A stretch of 43,304 nt of DNA, from IMG/VR virus record IMGVR_UViG_3300021520_000006, positions 1 through 43,304 of that record. One strand, written 5' to 3'. A model generated the notes under the pieces. The model was not told where the DNA came from and made no database searches. It saw only the letters and a program-made list of their open reading frames with translations. A program made the translations under genes and the position numbers. This DNA is from a virus. This document shows, one piece after another, positions 8,461 through 17,307 of the stretch (its first letter is position 1; each line of letters opens with the position of its first letter).

Positions 8461-10468
8461 GTCTGAATTCAAACTAACGCTGGTCGAAGGGATTTCCGGT
8501 CCGTCGGCTAAGGCGGGAAGTGCGCTCGATGAGCTACGTGCGAAAATCGGTGCGACACAAGCAGCGCTGAAAAACATTGGGGCAGATATGGATCGCCTAA
8601 AAGGAGCTACTGAAAAGGTCAAGACGTCAAAAGGTGATTTGTCGAGGAAGATGATAGGCGAGCAAAAAGAGACGGTCAAGACTACAGGGGCAACGCATAA
8701 GAGCGGCCTGGCGTTAAGGGATCTGTCCAAGGGGGCGAAAGAGGGTGAGAAACCGATCAAGGGGATCGGTGATCTCTTCTCTAGGGTAGGGAAAATCTTC
8801 GAAGGTGGCGGCGCTAAAGCTGCCGCAGGTGGCGAGGGTATGGGCGCGATGGCGGGAAAAATGGGCAAAGCAGGGGGCGCAGCGGGTGTGGTCGCTGCTG
8901 CTGTGGCCGCTGCTGCTGTCGCGTTCGTTGCCATCACTGTGAAAGTTGCGGAAGCAACCGTGGCGGTCGCGAAGTGGGTTCTAATCTCGGCTGATGCGTC
9001 GCGTACTGCGGGCCTTTGGCGCGAGTCCGTACTTGGGGGCGCAGCGAATAGTGCAGCGTTGACTTTTCAAATCGACCAGTTGGCTCGCGTGCTCCCCACG
9101 TCACGCGCGAAGCTTCAAGAAATGGCCCTTTCTCTTTGGAAGACTGGGATCGATGGGCAAATCCTGGTCGACTCGATGGCAGCGCTCGGCCATGTTTCGG
9201 AAGCGATGGGCGAAGACGTTGCGGGGTCTTTCCGTCGCATTCTTGAGGCAAACAAGCTGCTTGGTCGTTTCCAATTGCCAGATCCTAGGGAAATGAGGGG
9301 GTGGGGCGTGTCCTTCGACGACATTGCAAAGCAACTGTCTACGAAGCTTGGAATTGGCCTTGGGGACGCTAGGGCTCGCCTTCGTGCCGGTGGGGTCAAG
9401 TTAGCGGATGGGGCCGCAGCGCTGCGGGCGGCAGTGGAAAAGAATTTCGGGGCTATCAATCTTCGAAAGGCGTTGACGATTGACGCGATAACTGGGAGAT
9501 TTCACGAAAACATCGCACGGCTATTTTCTGGGATCAATATTGAGCCGGTGCTTGTTGGTTTGTCAAATCTAGCTAATTTACTGTCAAAAAACAGTGTGCT
9601 CGGGTATGGTTTGGAAAAGGTATTTAAGCTAATCGGTGATTCAGTAGTTCAGGGGCTGATCAGGCATGGGCCATTACTTGAGGATGTCCTATATGGAGTT
9701 GGAACTGTGCTGCTTCAGCTCGTCGCAATTGCCTACCGGCTCAAGATCGCGCTTGTCGCGGCGTTCGATAACCCAGAGCTAAAGGCGAAAATTGCTGAAA
9801 TGCGGTTCATTACCGCTCCGTTCGTCGCTGCGTCAGGGTTCGCTTTGGACGCTGCGTCAGGGCAAGGTGCGACACCGCAGGGGGTAATGCCTGCAAAGGT
9901 ACCTGTTGGGCCAACGGGCAGCGGTGGGACGGCGGGTGTGCCTGGTGCGGTTCCGGTGCCTGAGGTACGGGCTGCGGCTGTCGACGCGGGGAAACAGATC
10001 CCTGCGGGCATGGCTATTGGCGTGAAGTCAAACGAGGGTTTTGCTAGCGTCGCGATCGGTTCGATGGGCGCGCTGATGATCGCGGACCTCAAAAAGGCGC
10101 TGGGAATCAAGTCGCCATCGCGGGTTTTTGCTGGGCTCGGGGCAAACACCGCGCTCGGTTTTGCGGCGGGTATCGAAACTGGCACTCCTGCGGCTGTAGC
10201 GGCTGTAGGCGCGCTCGGTGACGCAGTGGCGGCTCGTGGGTCAGGGGACGGAGCCGACGCAGGTGGTGGGGGCGTACGTGCTCGGGTTGGGGGGGTTCGG
10301 GATAGGAACGGCGGCTATGGGGCCGCGCCCGCAGCTCGCGACGTCACGGTGAACGTGACGATCAACGCAGCGGGAGGGATCGACCCTTCCAAAAATCCCA
10401 GTTTCTTGGCAGAATTGACGCGAGCGATTGAAAACGCGTTGCTTGCGCAAGGGCTGGGTGCTTCGTAA
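8447..10468 (+). CDS. Tail tape measure protein
   Basis: 673 aa, the longest gene of the tail module. It has a helical charged N-terminus, an Ala/Gly-rich stretch leading into a hydrophobic segment at about residues 140-175 (VVAAAVAAAAVAFVAITVKV), further helices, and a Gly/Pro-rich C-terminus with GMAIGVKSNEGF and LKKALGIKSPSRVFAGLG, which is common near the ends of tape measures. Length implies a tail of roughly 100 nm by the usual 0.15 nm per residue. ATG 8447 lies inside the frameshifted end of the chaperone gene. Confidence 0.85.
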   Translation: MASGESEFKLTLVEGISGPSAKAGSALDELRAKIGATQAALKNIGADMDRLKGATEKVKTSKGDLSRKMIGEQKETVKTTGATHKSGLALRDLSKGAKEGEKPIKGIGDLFSRVGKIFEGGGAKAAAGGEGMGAMAGKMGKAGGAAGVVAAAVAAAAVAFVAITVKVAEATVAVAKWVLISADASRTAGLWRESVLGGAANSAALTFQIDQLARVLPTSRAKLQEMALSLWKTGIDGQILVDSMAALGHVSEAMGEDVAGSFRRILEANKLLGRFQLPDPREMRGWGVSFDDIAKQLSTKLGIGLGDARARLRAGGVKLADGAAALRAAVEKNFGAINLRKALTIDAITGRFHENIARLFSGINIEPVLVGLSNLANLLSKNSVLGYGLEKVFKLIGDSVVQGLIRHGPLLEDVLYGVGTVLLQLVAIAYRLKIALVAAFDNPELKAKIAEMRFITAPFVAASGFALDAASGQGATPQGVMPAKVPVGPTGSGGTAGVPGAVPVPEVRAAAVDAGKQIPAGMAIGVKSNEGFASVAIGSMGALMIADLKKALGIKSPSRVFAGLGANTALGFAAGIETGTPAAVAAVGALGDAVAARGSGDGADAGGGGVRARVGGVRDRNGGYGAAPAARDVTVNVTINAAGGIDPSKNPSFLAELTRAIENALLAQGLGAS

Positions 10469-11034
10469 TGATGCCTTGTGACCTTCTAGATTCTGCGATC
10501 CCGCGCGCTGATTGTATCCTCCTCGGCCCTATGCGTTCTCCTGGCCGAGCGACAGTTAAGGGCGCTGGAGATCCTAGGAAATGGGATGTTCGCGCTGGGG
10601 TCGGATTCGATGGTGGCTCCACTGTTTGCGTGGGAAAGGAACCAGCGAAATTCGAGGTAGAGTTTGCGCTTTGGTTGGGCTCGCAGTTTTTAGAATGGCA
10701 GGTTTTCGCAAGGTTACTTCTCGATGCACGCGTCATGCGGGTTGCGTTGGGGATCTCTCACCCTGCGCTGTCGTTTCCTCCCTTGTCGATTTCCGCGGTA
10801 ATTGTGGAAGACGTGTCGCAGTTTTCCCAGTCTGACGATGGTCTTTGGACGTGCACGGTAAAATTCATCCAGTGGAAACGGGCGCTCCCGATCTTTGCTC
10901 GTCCCATGGCTGCGGTACCGGGGGGGAGCACGCCTGTTCCTACGGCGCAAACGGAGGCCCAAAAGGGATTTTTGAAGGCTCTTGAGAATGTGGGGCGCTT
11001 AGCTGCGCAGTCCGATGCGCAGGGGGCATTGTGA
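10468..11034 (+). CDS. Baseplate / tail hub-associated protein
   Basis: 188 aa. It begins one base before the tape measure stop ends. The pattern LGPMRSPGRATVKGAGDPRKWDVRAG..DG, KFEVEFALWL, HPALSFPPLSISAVIVEDVSQFSQSDDGLWTCTVKFIQW is a recurrent beta-rich protein placed just after tape measures in Mu-like and similar myoviruses, where Mu has gene N. It probably forms part of the upper baseplate. No enzymatic motif is visible. Confidence 0.6.
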   Translation: MMPCDLLDSAIPRADCILLGPMRSPGRATVKGAGDPRKWDVRAGVGFDGGSTVCVGKEPAKFEVEFALWLGSQFLEWQVFARLLLDARVMRVALGISHPALSFPPLSISAVIVEDVSQFSQSDDGLWTCTVKFIQWKRALPIFARPMAAVPGGSTPVPTAQTEAQKGFLKALENVGRLAAQSDAQGAL

Positions 11035-12227
11035 TCACGCTCAATGGGTTCGTTGTTCGTAGTTGTTGGCTGATGCAGCCTACGACCGGAGTATGGACGG
11101 CTGAGATTGAAGCTGAATGCGACATCATTCCAAGCGTCCCGATCGGACCTGCAGTGTTGTTCGTCGAAGCAACTCCGTTGCGCTGTTGGGTAGTCGAGAC
11201 GTTCAGCGGGCTATGGGTCGATCGTCTGCGGGTCCGGGTGATCGGTGGCATTTCCGGCGGGTGGCTGCGCGATGTTTTGCCGCTTCATTTTCACAATGAC
11301 GTGGGGGTTTTGTCGTCTGCAGTAGTGGCGGCGACAGGATCCGAAATTGGCGAGGCAATCTCGGATCCTCTGCCTGTACGGTACGGGGTCGATTATGTGC
11401 GCGCGGGGGGGCCTGCGGCGCGTGTGTTCGGCGATCGTCCGTGGCACGTCGATCCGATTTCTGGTGTGACCACCGTGGGTGCCAGAATACCAGCGCTGGT
11501 GGATTGGTTGACGTTCGACCTTTTGGATTGGGATCCTGTTACGCGATGCGCAACGTTCGCGGGCGATGGCGTGCTTTCCCCTGGTAGCCTGATTGCGGAT
11601 CCACGGCTGGGCGCATCGGTTTGGAAGTTGGGGGACGTATGTCAAAGTTGGGGAGAAGGGCCCGCGCGCTCGCAAAGTTGGCTTGTACCCGTGGCGTCTG
11701 AGACACCCGGCGGGATGTCGTTATTATTCCGCAGGTTGATTCGTGAAAATGTTGGGGTGTTGTTCCTGCAAAGTTACCGTTATCGAGTGGTTTTGCAGGG
11801 GGTGGACGGTCGGTTGGTTCTTCAACCGGTAGATCTCGCGGGGCCTATGCCTCCTACCCTGCCAGTTTCGATTTGGTACGGGATCCCTGGGTTTGCTGCC
11901 AAATTGTTGCCTGGCGTGATTGTGGAATTGCACTTCCAAGGTGGAAATCCCGCGCTGCCCGTGGTGTCTGGGTTCGATGGCTCGGGTCTTCCTCTCGATG
12001 TTTCTCTGACCGCGACGAAAATCGCGGTGGGCAGTGGGGGCTGTGTGTCGGCGAGTATCGAGGCGCTGCGCGTGTCGTTGGGGGATGCGATGGCACTAAA
12101 GCCCATAGTGCTAGCTCCTGAGCTGATAACGTGGGCCGCGGCGGTTGTTGAGGTGCTAAAAACATCGGGGATCGTTGTTCCTCCTTTGCCTCCGTCTGTT
12201 GCGTCTCTAAAGGTTTTTGGGGTGTAG
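11031..12227 (+). CDS. Baseplate hub/spike protein
   Basis: 398 aa, overlapping the previous gene by 4 bases (GTGA; GTG start). The first 290 residues are mixed beta; the last 110 resemble the oligosaccharide-binding and beta-helix end of baseplate spike proteins: GVIVELHFQGGNPALPVVSGFDGSG and then the short regular strands of SLTATKIAVGSGGCVSASI. The place between the gene N-like protein and the gp25-like wedge fits the Mu P/gp45 slot; here the two functions may be combined in one chain, which is an inference. Confidence 0.62.
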   Translation: MITLNGFVVRSCWLMQPTTGVWTAEIEAECDIIPSVPIGPAVLFVEATPLRCWVVETFSGLWVDRLRVRVIGGISGGWLRDVLPLHFHNDVGVLSSAVVAATGSEIGEAISDPLPVRYGVDYVRAGGPAARVFGDRPWHVDPISGVTTVGARIPALVDWLTFDLLDWDPVTRCATFAGDGVLSPGSLIADPRLGASVWKLGDVCQSWGEGPARSQSWLVPVASETPGGMSLLFRRLIRENVGVLFLQSYRYRVVLQGVDGRLVLQPVDLAGPMPPTLPVSIWYGIPGFAAKLLPGVIVELHFQGGNPALPVVSGFDGSGLPLDVSLTATKIAVGSGGCVSASIEALRVSLGDAMALKPIVLAPELITWAAAVVEVLKTSGIVVPPLPPSVASLKVFGV

Positions 12228-12228
12228 A

Positions 12229-12576
12229 ATGGCTGATATCGTTTGCGAATATGACCTGGATCCATATGGTCGCGAATTGAGCAACGCAGATCAAGAGCTG
12301 TGGCAAGACCTCTTGCACCGTCTTATCGAGGACCCAGGATCTAACCTGGACGATGGGGACCGCGGTGTTGGGGTCTTTTCGCTACTGTCGAGCTCTACGT
12401 CGTTGCAACATATCGCGCATGCGATCGAAAGTGATTTCAGGAAAGATGCGCGTGTTCAGGTGGTAAAGGCGACAGTTGGTACAGCAAAAGCTGCTAGGAT
12501 TACTGTCGAGGTGGTTACGATGTCGAATTCGACGTTGAGTTTTGATGTCTCATCTGGGTCTGGGGTGATCCGATGA
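12229..12576 (+). CDS. Baseplate wedge, GPW/gp25-like
   Basis: 115 aa from ATG 12229. The small alpha/beta protein opens with DIVCEYDLDPYGRELSNADQELWQDLLHRLIEDPG and closes with RITVEVVTMSNSTLSFDV. It sits directly before a baseplate J gene, the invariant neighbour of gp25-like wedges. The gp25 lysozyme-like fold is structural, not a peptidoglycan hydrolase, in most such phages. Confidence 0.7.
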   Translation: MADIVCEYDLDPYGRELSNADQELWQDLLHRLIEDPGSNLDDGDRGVGVFSLLSSSTSLQHIAHAIESDFRKDARVQVVKATVGTAKAARITVEVVTMSNSTLSFDVSSGSGVIR

Positions 12577-13715
12577 TCGGGATCTCGGACCTGCTGTCAG
12601 AAGTGACAGCGAAAGAGACTTACGAACGCTATTTGTCGAACTTGGAAAGGCTAGGGGTCCCCGCAAGGTCGTGGCGAATTGGGGGAAGTTTGCGCACGAT
12701 CTTGCAGGTTATAGCAACAAATTATGCTGAGTTATCCGCTGTAGTCGTCGCGTTATCTCGTGCTGGTTTTTTGGAAACCGCAGAAAAAAGCTGGCTGACG
12801 TTGTTGGCGCGCTCTGTATTCGGCGAGCAAAGACAGGGTGCAACTCAAGCCACGGGGCTCTTGCGGCTTACAAATTCCGGTGGTGGTCTGTACAGTTGGC
12901 AACCAGGACAGCTTATTGCGCTGCACTCGATCAACGGGAAAAGCTACCTGAATACGACGCAAGTCGACCTTATGCCTGGGCAGACACGCGACGCACCGAT
13001 CGCGTCGCGCGAATTTGGGTCCGGGTCTAACGCGGGTCCGGGTGAAATTGTGGATTTGGAAACCAAAATGCTCGGCGTTTCGGTGAGTAATCCTGCGGCT
13101 GTTGTTGGCGTCGACGAGGAAACGGATCCTATGCTGCGCGCGCGGTGTCGCGACAAATTGGGGACGCTGTCCAATGGGGGACCACGGCGGGCCTTTTCGT
13201 ATGCAGCCAAAACAGCAAAAAAAAGCGACGGTCGGCCAACGGATGTCAATCGCGTTTTTGTCTCGCGCAGTTCTTCGACGGGCGAAGTGCACGTACTTGT
13301 CGCGTCAAAATCTGGAGCTGTGAGTGCGGAAGATTTAATTGCTGTGCGAGCCAGTGTGGAGGCGCTGGCTCGTCCTGATTGTGTCACCGTGTTTGTCGCG
13401 TCTGCGGCAATTGCCAATATTGGGCGCGATGTCGTCGTCTGGCTCCAAGGGACTCAAATCGATGTAGTTGCTGTCGAGGTCGCGCTGCGAGTTGCTGCCC
13501 AGGCGTGGGTCTCTGCCTATCCGATCGGCGGGTTTACGAAACCACCTGCCACGCAAGGGTGGTGGTTTGCGGCGGGGCTCGCAGGGACGCTCAAGGCAGC
13601 GCATGCGTCGGTTTATGACGTCGACGGTACGGGTGCAGATGTCGCGCTAAACGGAGGCGAGGTTCCGTCTTTAAAACTGGGTGTTACCCTACGGGTCGTT
13701 TCCGAGGTGACGTGA
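12573..13715 (+). CDS. Baseplate J-like wedge protein
   Basis: 380 aa. Typical baseplate J features are seen: SWRIGGSLRTILQVIATNYAE near the start, a middle GLLRLTNSGGGLYSWQPGQLIA, GSGSNAGPGEIVDLETKMLGVSVSNPAAVVGVDEETDPMLRAR and a C-terminal AVSAEDLIAVRASVEALARPDCVTVFVASA..NI. It forms the ring that triggers sheath contraction. Start ATG 12573 overlaps the gp25-like stop. Confidence 0.85.
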   Translation: MIGISDLLSEVTAKETYERYLSNLERLGVPARSWRIGGSLRTILQVIATNYAELSAVVVALSRAGFLETAEKSWLTLLARSVFGEQRQGATQATGLLRLTNSGGGLYSWQPGQLIALHSINGKSYLNTTQVDLMPGQTRDAPIASREFGSGSNAGPGEIVDLETKMLGVSVSNPAAVVGVDEETDPMLRARCRDKLGTLSNGGPRRAFSYAAKTAKKSDGRPTDVNRVFVSRSSSTGEVHVLVASKSGAVSAEDLIAVRASVEALARPDCVTVFVASAAIANIGRDVVVWLQGTQIDVVAVEVALRVAAQAWVSAYPIGGFTKPPATQGWWFAAGLAGTLKAAHASVYDVDGTGADVALNGGEVPSLKLGVTLRVVSEVT

Positions 13716-13716
13716 A

Positions 13717-14508
13717 ATGGGAGACACGGTTTCCACTAGGTTCCGCGACAGTCTGCGGAAATATGTTCCGGTGTGGCTGTCTGACCGCCTAGGTCAGTCT
13801 GTAGGGTTCCGCCTCCTGTGGGCGGTCGTCGCGACGCATGACGTTCTCGCTGACGTCGCACTAGAGGGGCTGCAAGCTGCTTGGCCTGGGATGGGTACTC
13901 CGGATGCTTTGGGTTTGATCGGACGAACCAGGGGCCTCGTCAGGTGGCAGGACGAGCCCGATTCGAGCTATCAGCTCCGCTTGCGTGGTTGGCTGGAATG
14001 TTGGGCCAGGGCTAGAACCCGTGAAATTGCGCAGCAAGTGCACGGGTACCTACGGAGCAAGCCTATGGTGCGTTTGATTTCACGTGCTGGGGTTTGGGTC
14101 TCGGTGGATCGTGATGGCGTTCTGACAGAATGTGAGGCCCCGTGGAATTGGGATAGCATCTCGCATCCAGAGCGATCGGGTTGGTGGTCTGATTTGTGGA
14201 TGGTGGTTTTTACGGATCAATATCCAAAGCGGCCTGGTACGCTGGGATCGTTGCCAGCGCATGATGACGGGCTCGGGTTGGGGCACATGGTGCCGCGCGT
14301 AGAATGCGACATTTTGCGCGCGTGGATCGGCGAGCTAAAGGGCGCACATTCCCTGATTCGAGCGGTGATATGGTGCGACGACCCGACCATGTTTGACCCC
14401 AAGAATCCAGTCAACGTTCCAGATGGCACGTGGGGCGCGTGGGGCTACGGAGATCCTTCAGATTGTACGCGTGATTTGCAACACTGTAGATATTGGGAGA
14501 TCGAATAA
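13717..14508 (+). CDS. Baseplate wedge / tail protein after gpJ (Mu gp48 position)
   Basis: 263 aa. It has the helical N-terminus found in the protein after baseplate J (FRDSLRKYVPVWLSDRLGQSVGFRLLWAV, DEPDSSYQLRLRGWLECWARARTREI) and then a Trp-rich beta part ending in WGAWGYGDPSDC. By position it links the wedge to the fibre network. No precise family is recognised. Confidence 0.6.
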   Translation: MGDTVSTRFRDSLRKYVPVWLSDRLGQSVGFRLLWAVVATHDVLADVALEGLQAAWPGMGTPDALGLIGRTRGLVRWQDEPDSSYQLRLRGWLECWARARTREIAQQVHGYLRSKPMVRLISRAGVWVSVDRDGVLTECEAPWNWDSISHPERSGWWSDLWMVVFTDQYPKRPGTLGSLPAHDDGLGLGHMVPRVECDILRAWIGELKGAHSLIRAVIWCDDPTMFDPKNPVNVPDGTWGAWGYGDPSDCTRDLQHCRYWEIE

Positions 14509-15483
14509 ATGGGCCGTCCTATTCCGGGCGATGACAAATGGCGCGATCAATTCGTCATTCCTGACGACGGGGATCCGCCCACAGCGGCAGCTTGTAACAT
14601 TGGGCTTTCTGCACTGGCAGATCGCACGCGTTATTTGTGGGTCCGGCGAAACGAGTTGCTCGAGTTACTGAAATCTGAGGAAGGGTCTAAGCTGATTGGC
14701 TCCGCAATAATCCCGAGACGTTACGGGGACATTGCAGCGGGAACGGTTTACGAACAGCTAGGGTTTGTCTATGAGAAGTTGTTCGAATACCAGCTGCTTT
14801 TGAACCATGAAGGGACAGACCACGTAGGGGGACGTGCGCTCGTTTATAAGGACCACACGTTGCATGCTGGTCTTGTAGCGGAGCAATTGCTTGAACTGCT
14901 CGAATATGCGGACTTCATCCAAGAACTCGTGTCTGCACTCGAAAAGAAACAGGGCGGCGACATAACAGCGCTCACGGGTCGCGTGTCAGCTCTTGAGACC
15001 TGGCGCGCAACTATCGGCGACAGGGACCGTCCCAACGGCGTAGCTCCGGTAGATGCTAACGCTTCGCTTCCGTTTCGAAATAACTCCATTTGCGAGGTAG
15101 GTTTCGTAAGCGAAGAAGGCGATCATCTCCGGACAAATGCGGCGCATGCTGTGCTGGTCAGTTTGATGCTTATCGATGGGATGAATGTCAAGCCTTTACG
15201 AATAACGGATGGGCAACATGTTCCATTGCTGGTTACTCGCTACGCGATCAACATGGCCACGCCAGGTGGCATGAACAGAGATCAAATGGTGTTGTTGTAC
15301 ACATACAGCGGGGCGATATATGCGCAATATGAGATAATAATGGCCCATGATGTTGATTCTGAATTCACAGCGGTTCCTGTTGGTCGGCCGTTGAGTGCTT
15401 GGCGCATCGTCTCGTCCAAGAATTGCTCGATACGTGCTCTCCCGGGGGGAGCAATCGGGGAAGGGGTCGGTTATGGCTGTTGA
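14509..15483 (+). CDS. Tail fibre or baseplate fibre-like protein with coiled coil
   Basis: 324 aa, ATG directly after the previous stop. The N-terminal third begins MGRPIPGDDKWRDQFVIPDDG and reads as a baseplate-attached segment. A helix at about 120-170 (YADFIQELVSALEKK, LTGRVSALETWRATIG) looks like a trimeric coiled coil, and the C-terminal 150 residues are beta-rich. It is the first gene of the fibre cluster. The next gene starts inside its last 11 bases. Confidence 0.5.
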   Translation: MGRPIPGDDKWRDQFVIPDDGDPPTAAACNIGLSALADRTRYLWVRRNELLELLKSEEGSKLIGSAIIPRRYGDIAAGTVYEQLGFVYEKLFEYQLLLNHEGTDHVGGRALVYKDHTLHAGLVAEQLLELLEYADFIQELVSALEKKQGGDITALTGRVSALETWRATIGDRDRPNGVAPVDANASLPFRNNSICEVGFVSEEGDHLRTNAAHAVLVSLMLIDGMNVKPLRITDGQHVPLLVTRYAINMATPGGMNRDQMVLLYTYSGAIYAQYEIIMAHDVDSEFTAVPVGRPLSAWRIVSSKNCSIRALPGGAIGEGVGYGC

Positions 15484-16111
15484 ATCTCTCAATTGGTTGG
15501 ACCGATATTTCACGCCTCCGCTGTGGGCTGGCGAGGATAGTAAGCCGTTGCCAATGCGCCCTATGATCCGCATCACCGGGAAAGGCGCTAAGCTGACGGA
15601 TGATCCTATCGAGGGGCGCACCGAATTGGTGATCGACGGCGGTGGTGCGGGGTTACCATGGGGCATTTTCGCAGTAGGCAGGGGATCGACGGGATCAGAT
15701 GTGCTGGCGGGTAGGAAACGAGTCCTTGGGTTTTGGCCCAGCCTGACGTTGCTTTCGCCTGTTGTTCCTGCGGCTTATGGGTTGATTGTCACTGCAGCGT
15801 TTCGACAGGTTGTTACTGCCGACGCGGCAGTGCGGACAGCGCAATGGGGTGGTTTTGTCGAGGCATTTTGTGCGAGCGCAGGGGGTGTGGCATGCTCTGA
15901 AACGATTGTTGTTAAGGATCTCGAATTGAATGTTCAGGGGGTTCTGTTTTCATCCTCGGAAGTTGAGGGGCAGGAGCTTTTAGGGGCTCGTTGTTGGGCT
16001 GAGTACGGGTATTTGGCTGTCGTCAATAGTTGGGTTGTTCCTTTTGCTGAACTGCCAAAAAAAGACGAATTCGCAGCAGCGCTGCGACGCATGGGCAAGG
16101 GGGTGGTGTGA
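15473..16111 (+). CDS. Tail fibre-associated protein, unrecognised
   Basis: 212 aa from ATG 15473, preceded by AAGGGG with 6-base spacing. It begins AVESLNWLDRYFTPPLWAG and has a middle of hydrophobic strands (TLLSPVVPAAYGLIVTAAF) and GVACSETIVVKDLELNVQGV. No known domain is recognised. Its place between fibre genes suggests a role in fibre structure or attachment. Confidence 0.5.
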   Translation: MAVESLNWLDRYFTPPLWAGEDSKPLPMRPMIRITGKGAKLTDDPIEGRTELVIDGGGAGLPWGIFAVGRGSTGSDVLAGRKRVLGFWPSLTLLSPVVPAAYGLIVTAAFRQVVTADAAVRTAQWGGFVEAFCASAGGVACSETIVVKDLELNVQGVLFSSSEVEGQELLGARCWAEYGYLAVVNSWVVPFAELPKKDEFAAALRRMGKGVV

Positions 16112-17259
16112 TGTCGGGTGCTTTTTATTTGCGTGGGTGGGATCGAGATTTGACACAATGGGAAATGTGGGTCAGCGACGACGTGGATTCTCCCCCCCCC
16201 AGTGGCAAAGAAAACTTGCAAAACATCCAGTGGATGCCCTTTGAAAAGGGCGGGGGGGCTGCGGGACCTTTTTGGGTCAATACAGCATGGCCATTGAGTG
16301 GCGGTGAGCTGCTGGACCACGACATCCTGCTCTCAATCGAGCCTGGCGAAGAAGGTTACTCTCTCCAAACATATGAAGGGCAAGTGGTGTGGAGGCCTTC
16401 TGGGGGAGGTACGACGCACACGTTGGGGACGTCGTTCCCTATATCGGGTGGCGGACTGTTCGACAAAGACTTGACTCTGTCGATCTCGCCAGCGTCCACA
16501 ACGGGTCACGTCTTGACGACGATTGCACCTGGCACTGTTGGTTGGGCGCCTGGGCAGGGTGGGGGCACGGCGCACACTCTCGGGACCACCTATCCCATAG
16601 TAGGGGGGGGCCTGTTCGACAAAGACTTGACTCTGTCAATCTCGCCGGGCGTAGAAGGGCAAGTCTTGACAGGTCATGACAGCGCGCCGCCTGATTGGGC
16701 ACCGGTGGTAGTTTGGGAAATCAAGGGGAAAGACGGCGGGTTTTCTCGAAAAGACGCCTACGTGCGATCTGGCGCGGTGGTGAAGACCGAGGGATACTTC
16801 GCCGAGGGGTACAATTTACGGGCGGTCGCGATTCGGGTATGGGGGGACGCTAGGGGGACACCTTCATTTGTGGATGCGCCGGAACAATTTTATGTGAAAC
16901 CCGGGATGTCAATGCACGTCACGGCGCACGCTGTCGCGCATTGCCGGGACGAAGGCTACGCGTCGTCCCCCCATTCTGGTTCATGCACCGTGCACGCTCT
17001 GATCACATGGGGAGCAACAGCTCCCGAACCTCCGAGTGTCTTTTTTGCGGTAATTGGAACAGACATAAATATGGCGGGCGCGCTCCTTAACCCTGGTATT
17101 CGTGTAGGTAGGATCAACAGCACGATGTACCAGGTAGAATTCCACGCGAGTCGCGCAGCACCGCCTCCTAAAGATGGCGAGGGGGCCCCCCCCACGGCAA
17201 CCACGGGGCTGTTGGTTGCGGTAACTTTCGACGCAACGGTCTCGTTAGGAACTGCATAG
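16111..17259 (+). CDS. Fibre protein with GGG-L..D repeats
   Basis: 382 aa from ATG 16111. Three to four repeats of about 38 residues run through residues 50-190, each with a core like HTLGTSFPISGGG followed by LFDKDLTLSIS. Such LxGGG(D)L...LsI motifs are frequent in phage tail fibre shafts. The C-terminal 190 residues are beta-rich (DAPEQFYVKPGMSMHVTAHA) and may be the receptor-contacting head. The two central repeats share nearly identical DNA around 16460 and 16618. Repeats of the same kind occur in the next gene, suggesting common origin. Confidence 0.68.
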   Translation: MSGAFYLRGWDRDLTQWEMWVSDDVDSPPPSGKENLQNIQWMPFEKGGGAAGPFWVNTAWPLSGGELLDHDILLSIEPGEEGYSLQTYEGQVVWRPSGGGTTHTLGTSFPISGGGLFDKDLTLSISPASTTGHVLTTIAPGTVGWAPGQGGGTAHTLGTTYPIVGGGLFDKDLTLSISPGVEGQVLTGHDSAPPDWAPVVVWEIKGKDGGFSRKDAYVRSGAVVKTEGYFAEGYNLRAVAIRVWGDARGTPSFVDAPEQFYVKPGMSMHVTAHAVAHCRDEGYASSPHSGSCTVHALITWGATAPEPPSVFFAVIGTDINMAGALLNPGIRVGRINSTMYQVEFHASRAAPPPKDGEGAPPTATTGLLVAVTFDATVSLGTA

Positions 17260-17307
17260 TCATGGCGCAGGCATCAACGGTCTGGTAGTTGGGTGACAGG
17301 AATTTAG

